This document shows, piece by piece, positions 22,721 through 36,500 of a DNA stretch of 64,000 nt (the first letter of the stretch is position 1; each line of letters begins with the position of its first letter). The notes under the pieces were generated by a model, which worked only from the letters and a program-made list of their open reading frames with translations, searched no databases and was not told the origin of the DNA. Source of the stretch: Hypoxylon rubiginosum (Eukaryota > Ascomycota > Sordariomycetes > Xylariales > Hypoxylaceae); the NCBI GenBank assembly GCA_902806565.1, contig CADCXA010000029.1, forward strand, positions 124,001 to 188,000, given 5' to 3'. The translations under genes were made by a program, and so were the position numbers.

Positions 22721-23960
22721 CTTATCTAGAAGTCTGAAAAGTGGATATATTGCGGATGGGAATTTTTGAAGATCTGCAAAGTCCCGATTTGAGGACCTTG
22801 ACGGGATCAACCCTTCGGGACGAATAGCACCTAAGCCTTAAAGCCTTAGGCTTAAGGAGAGAAGAAGAAAAAACCCCGACTTGACTGGCTTTCAGGGTCC
22901 AAATGGTCCAGACGGTCCAGATGCATACATTCCGGATATTCCAGCGCGAGAAAAGATGGATGGGGGTATAAGTGTCACTTATACATAACAGATCCAACCT
23001 GAGCTGCCTGAGGTGATTTTCCGCTTGGGTATCCGGATTCCACAATATATAGATTCAAAGATAAGCTGGAGTTACAGGTTACAAGGGTCGCGCGCAGTTG
23101 GCCTCCGGTGGGTCTATGCTACTAAGGCTAGACCTGCACCGTCATAAAAAAAGAAGAAAAATGTACCATCACCTTAGGTATCATGTAGGTATATAATAGG
23201 TTAAGTCTGGTTGGATATCGAGGTTTGGCTTCCAGGTTTGGCCTGTAAGTTTGGAAAGTTCTGGGAGCCCGGGACATGCCAACAATGGAGGGTATGACGA
23301 GAGACGGACTATTACGGGTAGCCGGGGGGCTCTTGTGAAATCCGGGGAACTGTCCCCAGCTAATGATCTAAACGGACCTAATTGAAACGAACTTGCGTAC
23401 CTAGTCCTAGTCCCAGCACGTATGTACTAATAAATAGTACGAGGATCAGTTAAGCGCAAAAAAAAAAAAAAAGGTCCTTAGGTCGGAATGATTTTTTTTT
23501 AAACGGAGGTACATATGTGACGTGGCCAGGTGTACAGGTGCCCAGGTGATGTTGTTCTTATCTTGAACTTGGTAGATATGTATGTTGTATGAAAGATACG
23601 GAAAAGATAGAGATGGAAGATAGAGGCGAGGTTCAAGGTCAAAGGGAAGTCTGAAAAGGGGAAGGCTAACGGTTAATATCAACGACAATACCGATATCAA
23701 CACGTACACCTAGACATATGTGTACACCCCAGCTTTACCTTTAGGTAGTTACGTACATAAATAGTCCTATCTTCACCTACCTAACCTCATAGTATCATTT
23801 ACACCATAGGAGGTACGCACGAATAAATCTCCATTGAGAATGCGGTCGGGTGGTACGTGGACGAGTTTGGTCTTCTGGTTTTTGTGGGTGGGAATGGACC
23901 TAACACAGCACGAGTTAGCTCTTAGTAATGGGGTCGGAAAGCGGCTCAGACTAAGATAAG
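22721..23960. promoter_or_regulatory. GATA-factor words upstream of nmrA
   Basis: Four HGATAA-type matches lie 0.6-1.9 kb upstream of the nmrA ATG: CTTATCT at 22721-22727, AGATAA at 23059-23064, TTATCT at 23558-23563 and AGATAAG at 23954-23960. GATA factors such as AreA bind HGATAR. The motif is short and frequent, so binding is only a possibility. Confidence 0.25.
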
Positions 23961-24280
23961 ACAGGTAAAGTAAGGGAAGGGAAAGCGAAGAAGAAGGAAG
24001 AAGCGTGCTCGATATTCTACATGGCCTATCCTCGCTTGGGGACACCTCACCTGCCTCGCCCGCATAACCTAGTACATACCTAGCAGACCTAACAGACCTA
24101 ACAGACCTAGTATAGCACGTAGGAGGTTAGTGTCCGGTTGTGTATACATGTTATATGCAATACATGACGTGGTGGAGAGCGGTGAAAATAATTCACGATC
24201 GTGCTGTTTTTTAATGATAATGATAGCTGTCGTAGTACTGAACCACCGTTTGGCCATTTGTGATATAAATATAGGGATAA

Positions 24281-24312
24281 TGATAGGGATAGGGATAGGG
24301 ATAGGGATAGGG
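24281..24312. repeat. (GATAGG)n hexanucleotide array
   Basis: About five tandem units of GATAGG lie in non-coding DNA, preceded by a diverged ATAGGGATAA unit. The unit differs from the TTAGGG fungal telomere repeat by one base. Confidence 0.8.
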
Positions 24313-26596
24313 AAGTCTTGAGAGTCACGTTGGTTTTTAGTTCTCGTAGCGCTGCAGGAAATAAACTTTTTTTTTTTTTTTTTAATCTCGAGCAATCAAA
24401 TGCCCAGGTTCCTTATCGCTTCTTCGCGGGTTATAATTCGTCGATCCGATACGCGACTGGTCGCATTGTAGCTCAAACCAGACGGAAGGCCGCGGCTGAT
24501 TGGCCGCAGCGGCGGAAATTATGCGGTCTGGCAGTCTAGCAGTCTAGGTTCTGTGAATGCGACGAGATCGGAGCCTTGACCGAACATTGGAAGATCGGGG
24601 CATACCCGTACCTATCAATCGTACACGGTCGAGCACTAACACAAAGTACCTCTCTAAAGATGTAGACCCAGTTCTAACATAATGTACGAGGTAGACGATG
24701 TGTAAGTATTGTATTTACGTACATAACCTAATGGTATGTAGCTAATGGGGATAGCTTCGCAGAGTTAGCTAATAGGAATTATTAGATCCATTTATATGAC
24801 AGAGGTTGATCACGTTTTGCTCTTTCGACTTTGCTGAGTTTTGCGTCTTGCGCTCCTCTCGGATTGGATGGATACCCTCTTATTTCGGCAGGTTAAGGTG
24901 GTGCTGCTAAGGTTGGTGGTAACATGCCGGTTCCAAGGTTTCGTAGCTTATCGATGAAGAGGAAATGAAAAATTTTGCCCTCCGTTCCTTTTTTTCCACG
25001 GTTGTTGAACTGAGCAAACTGGATACGATACGATTCGGATTATGTAAAAGGATCGAGTACGGTTGGTCGGCAATGCATCTGTGAGGACGTACTTACATAA
25101 CAGTGATCCATCTGCAATCTCATAAACACCTGCATATGTACCCTCTTCTGATCAGCCTCTAGGAGCTCATGGCACATGCGTCTTGTCCCAGTTTAGTCGA
25201 ACGTTTGGGGAGAGATACGTTTTTCTTTCAAAGAGGGATGGGGATATTAACGACCGGTCTTAGATAATCGGATAGGGTCCCTCGTGTCCTTCATGTCCCT
25301 CATTACCCAGCTGGAGGCACCTAAAGGAGGAGTTGATACTTAATCGGACCTATACAGCCTTAACGTAGTCTCTACCCGAATACTCTTTGGATAATACGTA
25401 TCTGGTTAGATACTTAGGTAGGGTATTTACCAGCCATCCGTTGTGCTATAGTAGCTAATGTAGGTAGTAGCTCATAAACGTCTACGCTAAATACCCAAGG
25501 TACCCTTAGCACACATCAAACCACATGGTTGACATGACGGAATCGTACAGGCAGGTTGCGATTGAGACAGGAATGCATGCCATAGTAGTCCATAGGTAGA
25601 TAGCAGATGGCGCCCAGGTATGTTACAGTTAGTTAAGCCGCAGGATGGATGAGCAAGGGGCGCTGTGATTTCCCAGGGATCGACAGATAACCGTTTGGCC
25701 AATGAAGGGCCCTGTCTGGTTACATAGTTAGAAGGTCAGATGTTGAATCCTTGTTCACCAACGAGATAACGCGCCAAAATCCAATATAATGCTTGCCATA
25801 TAACAAAAAAAAAACAGTTCTGCCTATCTGCCGTTGGAAAGGAGAGTGATTTAATAAAAATAAAAAAAAGGCTTTTTCGTGCCACAGGATGAAACCTGGT
25901 CCCGGAAGAGTCATGGTCCTCATGTCGTTTATGTTTCAAACTCTCGTAGTACTTGTTCCCGAAAGAGGCAATAGATAGAAGGAGATGAGACGTATACGAA
26001 GAAGACGGTCTGAGACTCTAAGTCGGTGAGGGTCGCTGTATTAATGAAGGGCATGGAAGGCATTGGTAGATCGCAAATGCACGTGAAAGATTGCCGCCGC
26101 CAATCCCGGGTCGCGGTTGTTGGAGGATATATCACTTTTGTATGCCGTTACAGTGAGACACTGCGCATAGGCAAAGACGGGAGCGTCCCTGATAACCCAA
26201 TGGCCGGGTATCTCTCAGCTTTTATTAGTTCACCAATTCCCATTACCAACGCTGTCTACCTAAATGGCTATGGTTATGTTTCCCCCTCCCAGCTCCCCAT
26301 GGGGATATACTCATGGGTACTCGTGTCTCGCGAAAGTAAATGCCTGGCAATCGGTTTACTATGTAGGTAGGTACTTCCGAAGGGCGTTCATTTTCGAACC
26401 CCCCGACTCAAGGAATCAATACCCGCCTGGACCAGACCGGTCTGTGCTGTGAAACCCGATCATCGAAGGGCGCCTTTTTGTGTGATGGAGCCATCGAGAC
26501 AATCTGATACCCCAATTCGAGTCTATTGATCCGACCCGTCGCCTAGCTAGAGCCCTTTTTGAACGGCGAAGCGACGGGGCGACCATCCAGGTATCC

Positions 26597-26714
<118 letters not shown>

Positions 26715-27755
26715 CCTGCCTGCCTTGTCTCGCCGTAGTGGAATCGAGACCTAGGTGGTGGATGAGGTGATGAATGGAGTTGCAACTTGTTATTATATCA
26801 ATGTGGAATCCGATGGCGACGACATCTTGGCATTAGGTATATTTTACATCTAGTAAATAAAATAAATAAAAATATGGGATGGGGTCGCATGGATACAATC
26901 GAGCACGTTTTCAAGGCCCTGGGCGGCATCTTGCCAGCATCCGCTTTGACAACATCGATCCGATCAAGGCTTCGGCGGGACGGTTGTCTGGAACGGTTGG
27001 TCTTTACAAATAGTCGTGCCAGGTGTTGCGTGCTATTACGTACAAAACAGTCAAGCGAACATCCTTTTTGGAGGCTCAATCACCACTTTCACCACTTTGC
27101 CGTCATCATCTCAACGGGAACCGTTCTAGCGCCAAGGATGCCCCTCCTAGATCGAATGAGCATTTCCGCGGCCCAACTTTTTCCTTGTTCGTTTTTTTCT
27201 CTTCCTCTTCTTCTTCTTCTTCTCCGTCGCCTTGTAGAATTTTGCTGCTCTCGCTTCTTTCTTACGTGCTTTGATGCGAGACTTGGATGGTCGGAATAGG
27301 CACCCAAAGAGATCCAAGAAAAAGAACTTGCAGGGCCAGCCAATAAGGGACTATGCGGGGTTGGCTGAAATACCCCGCGAATAGCTTGCGGTTTGCGGTT
27401 TGTGGTATGTGGTTTGTGATTTGTAGGTGGTGGTCGACCTTCTCCACATCCTCCGAGTTGTCAGCCAGTCAGCCAGTCAGCCCAGCGTGTCTTTTGAAAA
27501 GCTGGTTGACGCGAATCTGCTACCCTGACGTCTGATACCCTTATCAAAGGCGGATCGGGCGATTCCGCCAACCTAACCCCCTGGACGCAGACGGCTATAA
27601 CGGTTGTGATTCTAAGCATCATCCAAGAATGCGTCGACGGCAAAGGACAGAAGTAGTTTGGTAATTTGCGGCACATCACAAGGGTTTACGTGGTGGGTTG
27701 AGAGGGAATAAGATCTCCGAGTTCTGATTCCACTTGTCCCCCCTTTGCCCCAGAA

Positions 27756-30423
27756 TCAAGATGGAGCAAAGTCCCACGGGTTCGAGGCCACAAAACTGGA
27801 AAAATCATCCATCACCTTTTCGTTTAACCAAGCATCTTGGGTCATCTGCGCTGTAGGTTGGATGTCATCAGGCCCACGCGTTATGGCGTCGAAGTAGCTC
27901 TGGAGGTAACTTTATTAGCAAATTTTGCCACGTTCCAGGGGAAAGAGAGAATGTGATGGAAAGGACTCTCACCCAGTCCGAGCCGTTTTGCATCATCCAG
28001 GGAGGGTCCGACATCACCTGAGCTATTGTTCCATTACCCATGGCTGTCAGATTCGCATCTACCATGCCAAAGTCTGCAAAGTTTCCGGGCGTAGGCTCTA
28101 CGTTACTAGGTGAGGTCGATGAGCCGCTGCCGTCGATTGTCAGATTTGCCATAGATGCCGTCTCACCACCACTGCTACTTGTGCTGGCGACCGATAGCTC
28201 GACACCATCAGCCTCGATCCCGAGTTGCGCCTGAATCTTATAGAGCATGGTTCGTACTACTTCCGCAGCCTTCTTAAACTCAGGTGCGCCACTCGCCAGT
28301 TCACTCCACGTGGAATATGATTTCTTAATTCGTTGGAAGAGCTCGTCCCTGGTGTGCATTGGGTCACCGCGTGCCATCCAGTTTGACTCGCTGCCGACTT
28401 CCCAGAACTTGTCCGTCTGGACCACAATGGCGACGACCATGTCTGCCAGTAGGAAATCATGAACGGCTACCAGTGCCGCAACAAACCAGGTTCCTTGGTT
28501 AAGCAAACCACCTGGCCTACATGCTTCATGCATCGTATCCTGATAAGAGAGCAGAGACAATGCTGCGTCGAGGCACGCCCGGCGTGAGTAGTCGTGTTCC
28601 GATTTTGGTACGGATTCCACAAGATACCTTCGATGAAGAATGCATCGACTTTTTTGATATATTGATGCGAGGCCAAATCTTTGAATGACCTGAATAGTCG
28701 GATCCATCACACATTCCTCCAATGGTTTCATCTGCATAAATGCCGGCACGGTCTTCCACGTTTCCTCGATCGTCGCGTCGATTTTCATGACATCGGCATA
28801 TGTCGGCGGTGTCAGCGAATGTGCTTGTCGCACGACAAAAAAGAAGCCCCTGGTTAGTTTCGCCTTGTAAACAGGATAGGTGAGTGGTGTATAATCTGTG
28901 GTAGGGCGAGCCGGCGGTAGTTCCTTGGTGTCCTTGCCAAAGTCGGTGTCCATCAGGTGTGTCGGAAACTCCGTATCGCTCTCGATCCCGTTCGTCATGC
29001 TAGGTAGACCTAGATTAAATGCAACTAGCAAGTCGAGTTGTATGGCGAGATTCCACATGCGCCGCCGCATCTCGCCCTCGTACGGTGTAATATTGGGTAA
29101 CTTGCTGGGGTCACGATGGAAACCCATCTTCAGCATTAAACGAATTAGGATCGATGAAAGTAGGTAGCAGTTCATCCGATTTTCACGGTTGCTCATGAAG
29201 TCCCCCTCGACATATAGCAGGAATGCCGGGATCGTATGAGGACCTGGTTGAGAATATTTCCCCCAAATAAGAGCCCACCCGGCAGCCCCTCTAAACTGCT
29301 TGAACCTATCCATCGCTGGTATGGGAGAGTCGCTCTCTAGTTCGTGTGGTGCATGGTAGGCAGAAAAGAAGATACCTAGGGCCAGCACCATATAGAGCAG
29401 CGCTATCCAGTGGAGAGGCGCCTCGTAGGGGTTTTTACAAAATTCATTGTATTCCTGCAAGAAAGTGGGAACGTGGACAATGTCTTCGCGGGAACGTGAG
29501 TAGGGGGGATCATAGTAAAAGACAGAGGTTTTCCAGGGACGTTTTCCAGGGTAAAGGGGTTGCGTATGAGAGCGAACTTACGTTGAGAAGGGCTATTAGA
29601 GTTGAAGTAGCGATTCATAAGGCGGTCACAGATTGATTTTTCTGGTAGGATAGCTAGCAGCTCTCCTTTGTCCTTGGGAACTCCTCGAGAGAACATTAGC
29701 AGCTCGGTTGGACCCATATTCCCATACGGGTCATGGGTCTCGTCACCGTCCTCGGTTGAGTCTTCGAAGTAGCTTTTGAGATCCTCAATCTAGTACCTGG
29801 ATTTAGTTGATATCTCGAAGAAGTCGTGTTAACATGAAGACTCACGTCCTCTAGCATAGCCATGAAATGTGTGCCGCCAACATAATTCGTAGCCTTCGGA
29901 CCATGGACAACGACGGCTGCGGTACTCGGGTCCTGCGCCGTATTCTGCCTCGCGACTGGTATATGCACGGAGTCATCCGTGTCGATCATCTCGCGAACCA
30001 CTGCAGCCAACCTCTTAGCGACATTGCTCTGGGCATATCTACCTTAGATATACGGGGTGCGTAGAGGGGACAAAAGGATGGCACAATATGTACCAGAGAA
30101 AAGAAATAAGATGCGAAAGATGAGGCTATGAGATAGCTATACATACTCCCCTCGAGTCTCTTTAGGCGAGCGGCCATAGTCTTAGCCGGTTTTCGCTTCT
30201 CAGGCCGCGGCGCATAGAGGCACCCGTCAGGTTTGCCTTTGCGAAGGCATTGTCCGCAAGGCGTCGCGCGGTCGCACTTGAGCTTGGAGTTGCGGCATGG
30301 ATGACAGCTGAGCAGAACTCTCACCCGTTTCGGGTGGCCGTTTGCCCCTGAGGCTCCCCCTGATGACGCTTGGTTGTCCGTATCCATACCGTTGAAACCG
30401 TCGGGCTGCATATTCCCATTCAT
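27756..30423 (-). CDS. Zn2Cys6 transcription factor with fungal-specific TF domain
   Basis: Five exons (30423-30147, 30042-29846, 29789-29582, 29483-27973, 27899-27756) encode about 778 residues, all in phase. The zinc cluster CX2CX6CX5CX2CX8C is at Cys 40, 43, 50, 56, 59 and 68 (CHPCRNSKLKC..). A short linker (TMAARLKRLEG) follows. The Fungal_trans middle-homology domain begins near IVHVPTFLQEYNEF and includes PLHWIALLYMVLALGIFFS and RMWNLAIQLDLL. The end, after a GETA/SGSS-rich region, is DDFSSFVASNPWDFAPS; I chose the last acceptor at 27900 because it restores this end, whereas an acceptor 10 nt earlier gives a short unrelated tail. Targets are unknown. It lies tandem with a second Zn2Cys6 gene. 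Confidence 0.9.
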
Positions 30424-31348
30424 TTTCTCTCCGAAGGTCCTGTAGGTAGGTATGTGGGTATTTAAGAGGCCAAAGTAAAAGGTAATTTCAATAGATCTTT
30501 AGAATCGAGACTCGGATCTGGCGAGTGTCAGGAGATTTGCTATCTAGGTACATAAATGAGTTTTTTCTTATTTCCGTTTGCTGTTGGAGGCATCCATCTC
30601 GTGCCTGATTACGTTGCATAAAATGAAGCCTGAGCCTATTGATGTGGGATGTATTTTAGTTGGAGCTGAGCCTCACACCTACCCGGGTACATATAGGTAC
30701 ATGTACTTAATGGGTGGGATGATGGCTGACTAATCAGCGATTTACCTGCATGTGTGTAGTATGTGTAGTAGAGTACGAAGTAGAGTATTCTCATGTGAAA
30801 AGGTGAAATAATATTCAGGTATAAGGGGCACATTAGCGAGTCTTGTTTTTCATTTAACTGGACATAGTTTAAATGTACAATTGAAGGAGGGTTAGCCTGG
30901 TGGTCTTCACATCTTCGAGATTCTGAAAACTCTACATCTCCCCTGGACGTCGATAGCTCTGGTATTGGTATCATCTACATGGCTAAAAACCTATTGGGCC
31001 CCCAAGCAGGTTTCGTCCCGGGCCAGTATATGGCATAAAGCAATGCTAAGATATTTGAGAACATTGTCATTTTTTTGGGTTGCCCGCAATTCCGACATTA
31101 GTCATAACACGCTTTTTTCCTTTTCTCGTAGCCAAATGTTCACAGGTTCAAGAGAGTGGTCCTGCCAGTTAATGTCCAAATATTCAAATAGAAGCGAAAC
31201 CCCTCTGGGGTGGTTGGTGAAAGATGGAGTACGTGAGTGTGCATCGCAGTGTATGAGAAGTCTTTTGAGACCGAGTTACCTCACCTGAGGTAGGTAGGTA
31301 AGATGAGGTAGATAAATGGCTGTCGAGAGTAAAGCGGCGGAGCGTATC
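30424..31348. other. Intergenic region between two tandem Zn2Cys6 genes
   Basis: It should hold the promoter of the downstream Zn2Cys6 gene and the 3' region of the upstream one. A GTAGGTAGGTATG word lies about 20 bp before the ATG of the 30423 gene, and AGGTAGGTAGGTAAG lies at 31289-31303. No coding frame with domain character was seen. Confidence 0.6.
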
Positions 31349-33575
31349 TCACCACTCAAATTTGGTGTTGCGGGTTCGCGGATCCCGCATACCAGGTATA
31401 AGTCCTCGCGTGCCGCATTCGAGCGTCGCACGGCGTTCTCGGAGGTCAAACTCGACGGCTCGGACCATGACACGCTTCTCCTCCGGGATGCTCTTCCTGC
31501 TGTGTGGCGAAAACGGCACGCTTTCCCTTCGGCTGCCCCACCGAGCGTTACCGCCGGGGCCCAAGGGGATATCACCTCCAAAACTAGGAGACGCCGCAGA
31601 TCTGGTACTAGTGCTTTCAAACGAGAGCCTACCCATCTCTGTTGAACTCGATCCAAGGTATCCAGAGTCGTCGGTCTCCTCCTCCTCCTCTTCTATCTCC
31701 GCAATCCACAAGCCTATACGAGCCACAAGTTCGCTGTCCCACATTGCCTCCCTCCGCGAGCTAGTCCGTAATAGGTGGATGGCTTTGCGCCGAGTCAGGG
31801 GATCACGACATTTTGTGGCGACGACAAAGAGCGGCGGAACGATGCCCAAGTCTGCGCTGAAGCTGGGTTTGATATGTCGGGCCGCGTACTGTCCGCCAAA
31901 GTCGTCCGGGGAAGGGGGCTGGTGGTAGCAGAATTGAGGATTCGGACATCGTTTCGCAGCGGCTCTCCGCTCTTCGTCTCCCACCACTTCCTCGGCAAGG
32001 TTCACAATCTCGCTGAATCGCGGTAGGTATGCGTCGAATTGGAGTTCGGTGTCGCTAAATGTCATATAAAATAGAATCTCACCCATAATCTGATTCATTT
32101 TTAGAACTGCAATTGCAGTCTTCTCTTGGCTGCTTTTCGCTGGCGCATTGCGCGATATCAATATAGGCTCAAAGGCCCTCGACCACGTGTCTAGTTTTTC
32201 GGCGAAGCCCATGCCGTACTGCTTCAGTGAGTTTGGAAGGACGCCCATGGGGCTCATTGCTGTCGTGAACGAGAACATGCTTTCCGTAAATCGCATCATA
32301 TGCTCGCAAAGCGTATCCCACGATTGTCTTGCTTCGATTAGCGACTGAAACCTATCTGGTATCTGCGATTGGCCTGTCGACACTGGAGACCCCCCGTCGG
32401 AAGACGGTGACGCCGGGTGATCCTTGTTTTGGGGAGTGAGGCGAATGACATATGGCTGGGGAAAATGAAAAGCCATGTCGTAGGACTTTGCTTGAATAGC
32501 TAGGCGCGTGAACATCTGGACGAGATCCTGCTCGACCGGCTCCTCGGGTCTGGGAAGGAAAGCGTTTCTACGTTGTGCGCGCAACGTCTCCAGAAGCCTA
32601 AGGCCGCTCTGGATCTGAACTATCGCCTGCTTGTGATCGCCAATGAAGGAGTCAAAGCAAGCCAACAACACCGTTGCCATGAGACTTGTCCTTTGCGAAG
32701 ACGCATCTTGGGAAAACGAGTTTACCATCGAGTTCAGCGCTAACGAGTAGTTTCTAAAGGCAACTTCCCAATGCTGGACCGCACTGTCTGTTGGTTCGAC
32801 GCGACCAGATGGCGTGCCCGGTGGTGACTCTGTCATCTTTTCTAAAGTCTTGTAGAGCGCCCCCAGAGCCACGACCGCGTGCCTAATGGCCTCCTCCGAG
32901 TGGCACTCCTGCAAGACGCTCCGGGTCCAGAAAGACGAATCGAAGAAGCCTGACAGCTCACTAGCGGTGCGCTCCCTAAAGAGTTGAAAATATAGAGCCT
33001 CCTTCGGATCAAAAGGGAGCGTAGATGGCCGATGAATGGTTAAGGAAGACTCGATCGGCGTCTGTGGGGGAGTAATTCCCCTGGGGGATCCTCTCCGGTA
33101 TACTGGCATCGCGACTAGCGGTTGCGGCGGAGAATAAGGCGATAGTTTGGACCGAACCGGCGACATGTCACTGGTGATTTTCACAGCTGGCATGCGAACG
33201 ACATGGCCGGCGCCCGGCTTCGGCGCGATCCGGACTTCCTCAAAGACCTTGGCTCGTGGAGGAGGCGGGTAGCCGGTGCAGGTCTTCTTGGACCGGACAC
33301 ACTGAGTACAAGCCGGTCGCAACTCATCGCATTTTATACGTCGCTGTCTGAAGTAGCAGAGCAATTAGTTTCCAGCACAGTGCGCGTGGGCACAAGCAAT
33401 AACATAAAATAGGCGAACAAATAATAACAAATATGAGTGAAATTACATACTTGCAATTGTTGCAGCCGGTCTTCACTTTCGGTTTGCTCGTACGAAACCT
33501 CCGCGGCCGATCCTGCGGTGTGTCACCGGATGGTAAGGCTGCCGCCCGGGAAGCACTTCCTGTGCCCATCATCAT
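31349..33575 (-). CDS. Zn2Cys6 transcription factor
   Basis: Two exons (33575-33451 and 33347-31349) encode about 707 residues. The intron interrupts the zinc cluster and splicing restores CNNCKQRRIKC..C..C..C: Cys 38, 41, 48, 55, 58 and 65, spacing CX2CX6CX6CX2CX6C. Three consecutive ATGs open the frame. A Pro-rich linker (residues about 70-140) precedes an all-helical region (LPFDPKEALYFQLFRERTASELSGFF; AIRHAVVALGALYKTLE) typical of fungal C6 regulators with a DUF3468-type domain. The C-terminus is acidic then Ser/Arg-rich. A GTGAGA donor-like sequence overlaps the last codons, so a further short 3' exon cannot be excluded. Target genes are unknown, and it is unrelated in detail to the neighbouring Zn2Cys6 factor. 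Confidence 0.88.
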
Positions 33576-36500
33576 GTCTCGGCGGGTTCAATGACTTGAG
33601 GACAAATCCAAGTACGATTGTTTTCATACCAGGCTTCGTACCAAGTGAGTCAATGTAGAAGAAAGGCTAAAGCAGTAGATCGGGGTATATGGTAGTATAT
33701 AAGGGGCGCTTTTATATATTCGTATGAGCTAGGATCCTCGGAAACTGAGTAACCTGGCGATGGTTGAGCTGTGAGCGAAGAGTAGTTCATGAAAGGCTGG
33801 AGGTTAATGGACCAGTCGTAAAAACGGATAGGAACGAATGTGGCGAAATACGTCGACATTAACAATACGGGTATAGCTTTCGAGTTGGCCGAGCAGACTC
33901 TTTTGAAGGGTATCTAGCGATTCTTTTTTGTAGGTTACCGGCGATAGTAAATAGATAAAAAAAAGACTCGTAAGAGGAAAAGAAATGAAAAGGAGGACGA
34001 GGCTGTAGGTTGGAGTTGGGCGGCTTCTGAGAGGTGCTTGGAGTGGATAGATGAGATGCCGATGGACGGGATTAAAAAGGTGTTTTATTAGTCGTCTTAA
34101 GCCGTCTAAGTCAAGAGGGACAGGGGGTTAAGATATTCGACTGGGGGGTTGTTGATTATTGTGGAAAGGATGATCTAGGTTGGGAAAATTTGGGGGCTTA
34201 GATTGCGGCACAGCTTCTGTATATACATTTTCTGCTCAATTACGGAATACCTGCTCGCCTGCCCGCCTACTCGCCTACCTCTCGCCTAGGTGCTCGCCTG
34301 CCCGCCTGTTACCTCACATGCAGCCAGAGATGTAGGCGGCCAATGACCTACATGTACGAATTCAAGGTACGACAAGTACCGATACCGATACCTGCCAATG
34401 CCTGGAATAATATAACCTGGGCTATAATTCATTATTACATACTACATGTCGGTATCAAAAAAGTTGTGCAAGCTACAAGTTACTCACATGAGATGTGCGT
34501 CGCGGAGTTTACTTCAGAACACATGCATGTGCTACACACCGTGCCTACGTCTGTCTACCTACGAAGCTAAGCTACCATATATCCACTGTCCCTCGGCAAG
34601 GTAGCCTGTAAGGTAGCTTGTAAGGCATACCGATCACTGTTTGTTCGACAAAGTTAGGTAGTAGAGAGAAACAAGCCGGAGAGACTCTTCCCTCCCTTAC
34701 AAGCGCCGTATCTCCGAACCCGTCTGTTCGAACCATCATGTTGGTATGGGTTGGAGGAGGCAAATGACTCCCATTGCTATGCCTCCCTACCTGCTCATAC
34801 ATATCAGGTAGAAAGTAATTCGGACTCGTGTACGCGCGCGATCGCCGACCATCAACTACACGATTTGCATTCATACCAGCTAGGTGCTAGGTACATACCT
34901 ATCTACCTACATGAAAATTGTTACTCAGAGTACAGCTTAGCTCTTTCGGTATCGTTTCGCCGTGTCTTGGCCAAGAGGCGGCTGGCTGAAAATGTGATCC
35001 TATCAAACTGGACCGGTAGCGGTCATCAAGCCTCGAGCTAGGTAAGTAGAATGTATGTTGGTCATCATGTCTACCGTCATTCATTTGCTTGCTCAACTGA
35101 TACAAAAATTACGACAACCATGCGGCCCCTTAGATATACAATACGAGGCAGCAATTATTGGATGAACTTGGGCGTGTGAGAATTGTCTATAGTGGCTACC
35201 TTAAGGTATGTTCGAAATGCCAAGCAAATAACTCCAGTCGAATTGCGTATAGTAATAGAAATCAATACTTTAAAGTCTATAGTAACTTCAGACGATTTAG
35301 ACTCTAGAGGAGTGGCTCTCCCCGGCGCTAGGAGCTCTAGCAGACATGCCACAACAGGGGCTTTCGGACGGGGACGGGGACGGACATTGGAGCTTCTTTC
35401 CATTCTCTTAACGCAGGATTTAATCTACCTACGATTTCTCTAGGTTAGGTACTTATTACTCACTTCTCTCTCCAACATGTTCATACATACTCATCATACA
35501 GAACCGAGTTAGTTATCTTACCTCAGTTTCAACATACACTACGCCCTCAGGCCCTCCAACTAAGCCCTTTTCTTACCACCCAACGCTAAAAGATGGCTCC
35601 CTAGCAGCCTAGTAGCCCTGCTAGCGGCCGCCATCGTGTCGCCCGGACCAATTTACCAAACAGGATATACCGAGCAAACCAACTGCTGAGTATTCCATAG
35701 TCCGTAAACCCGGTTACACGCTGTTCTTGTTCGGTATCGTTAATAGGCAGCATTGCGTCTTGCCGTCCCTATACTGCGAGACGTATTCAATACAGCGGCC
35801 CCCAATTCATCAGTCGTACCGACGACCAACCATCCAGTCAAAACCCATCATCCGATCCCCATCTCTTAGACTACATCCGATCTTTCAGGAGCACGTCCGA
35901 GCTCTTGAATTCTGCCGATACATGGCCGGCTCCCCCGCGGATCCGGGCTACTTTTGCAGAATGGTCAGAAACCTCGGAGCTTTGGTCCCAGCACGTCCCA
36001 AGTACTATACTAGTGCACACCAATTCAGCCCTACGAGTTGCTGCGATCTTCCCCTAGCGGACCATCTGACTGCAGACTTGTAGTTTTGCAGACCAATCGT
36101 TCTCCACCAAATCCATTTACCGCCAAGGGGTGACGCATGCAGGGTATTCATAATGGCTTATTATCTGTGGGAAATGATCTGGCCCAGTCTTTGTTTTCCT
36201 CCTTGATCCATCAGCCCTATAGTGCAACCCCGTCTGATTTTCTGATTCGTCCGAATCCCCTCCACAGACTGCATTAGTTCCGCGACACATCGGTCGGGAG
36301 GCCGCCACACACGCACGACGAGACTGATCCTACAGTTCCTAGTACATGCTCGTCAGTTGATGCATACTTGCATCTCACAGGAAACCCCGGCATCGTTACC
36401 TACCAGGTAGGTATTGTCTAAGCGTGATGCCGAGGATGGGACGCGATATTCTCGGAGGAGCTATCAAGCTTCGAGATTTGTTTCTGTTTTAGAATAAACC

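Noticed and set aside
26787..27299. 170-codon plus-strand open frame
   Set aside because: No domain, Ser/Leu-rich low complexity, overlaps another open frame on the opposite strand.
27868..27907. Alternative last exon of the first Zn2Cys6 gene ending at 27868
   Set aside because: An acceptor at CCTCCAG 10 nt further on gives a longer end with the DDFSSFVASNPWDFAPS pattern, which looks far more like a real protein end.
31362..31928. 188-codon plus-strand open frame
   Set aside because: It lies antisense inside the Zn2Cys6 gene at 31349-33575 and has no domain.
35727..36083. 118-codon plus-strand open frame
   Set aside because: Composition not protein-like for this genome and no domain; no neighbouring exon continues it.
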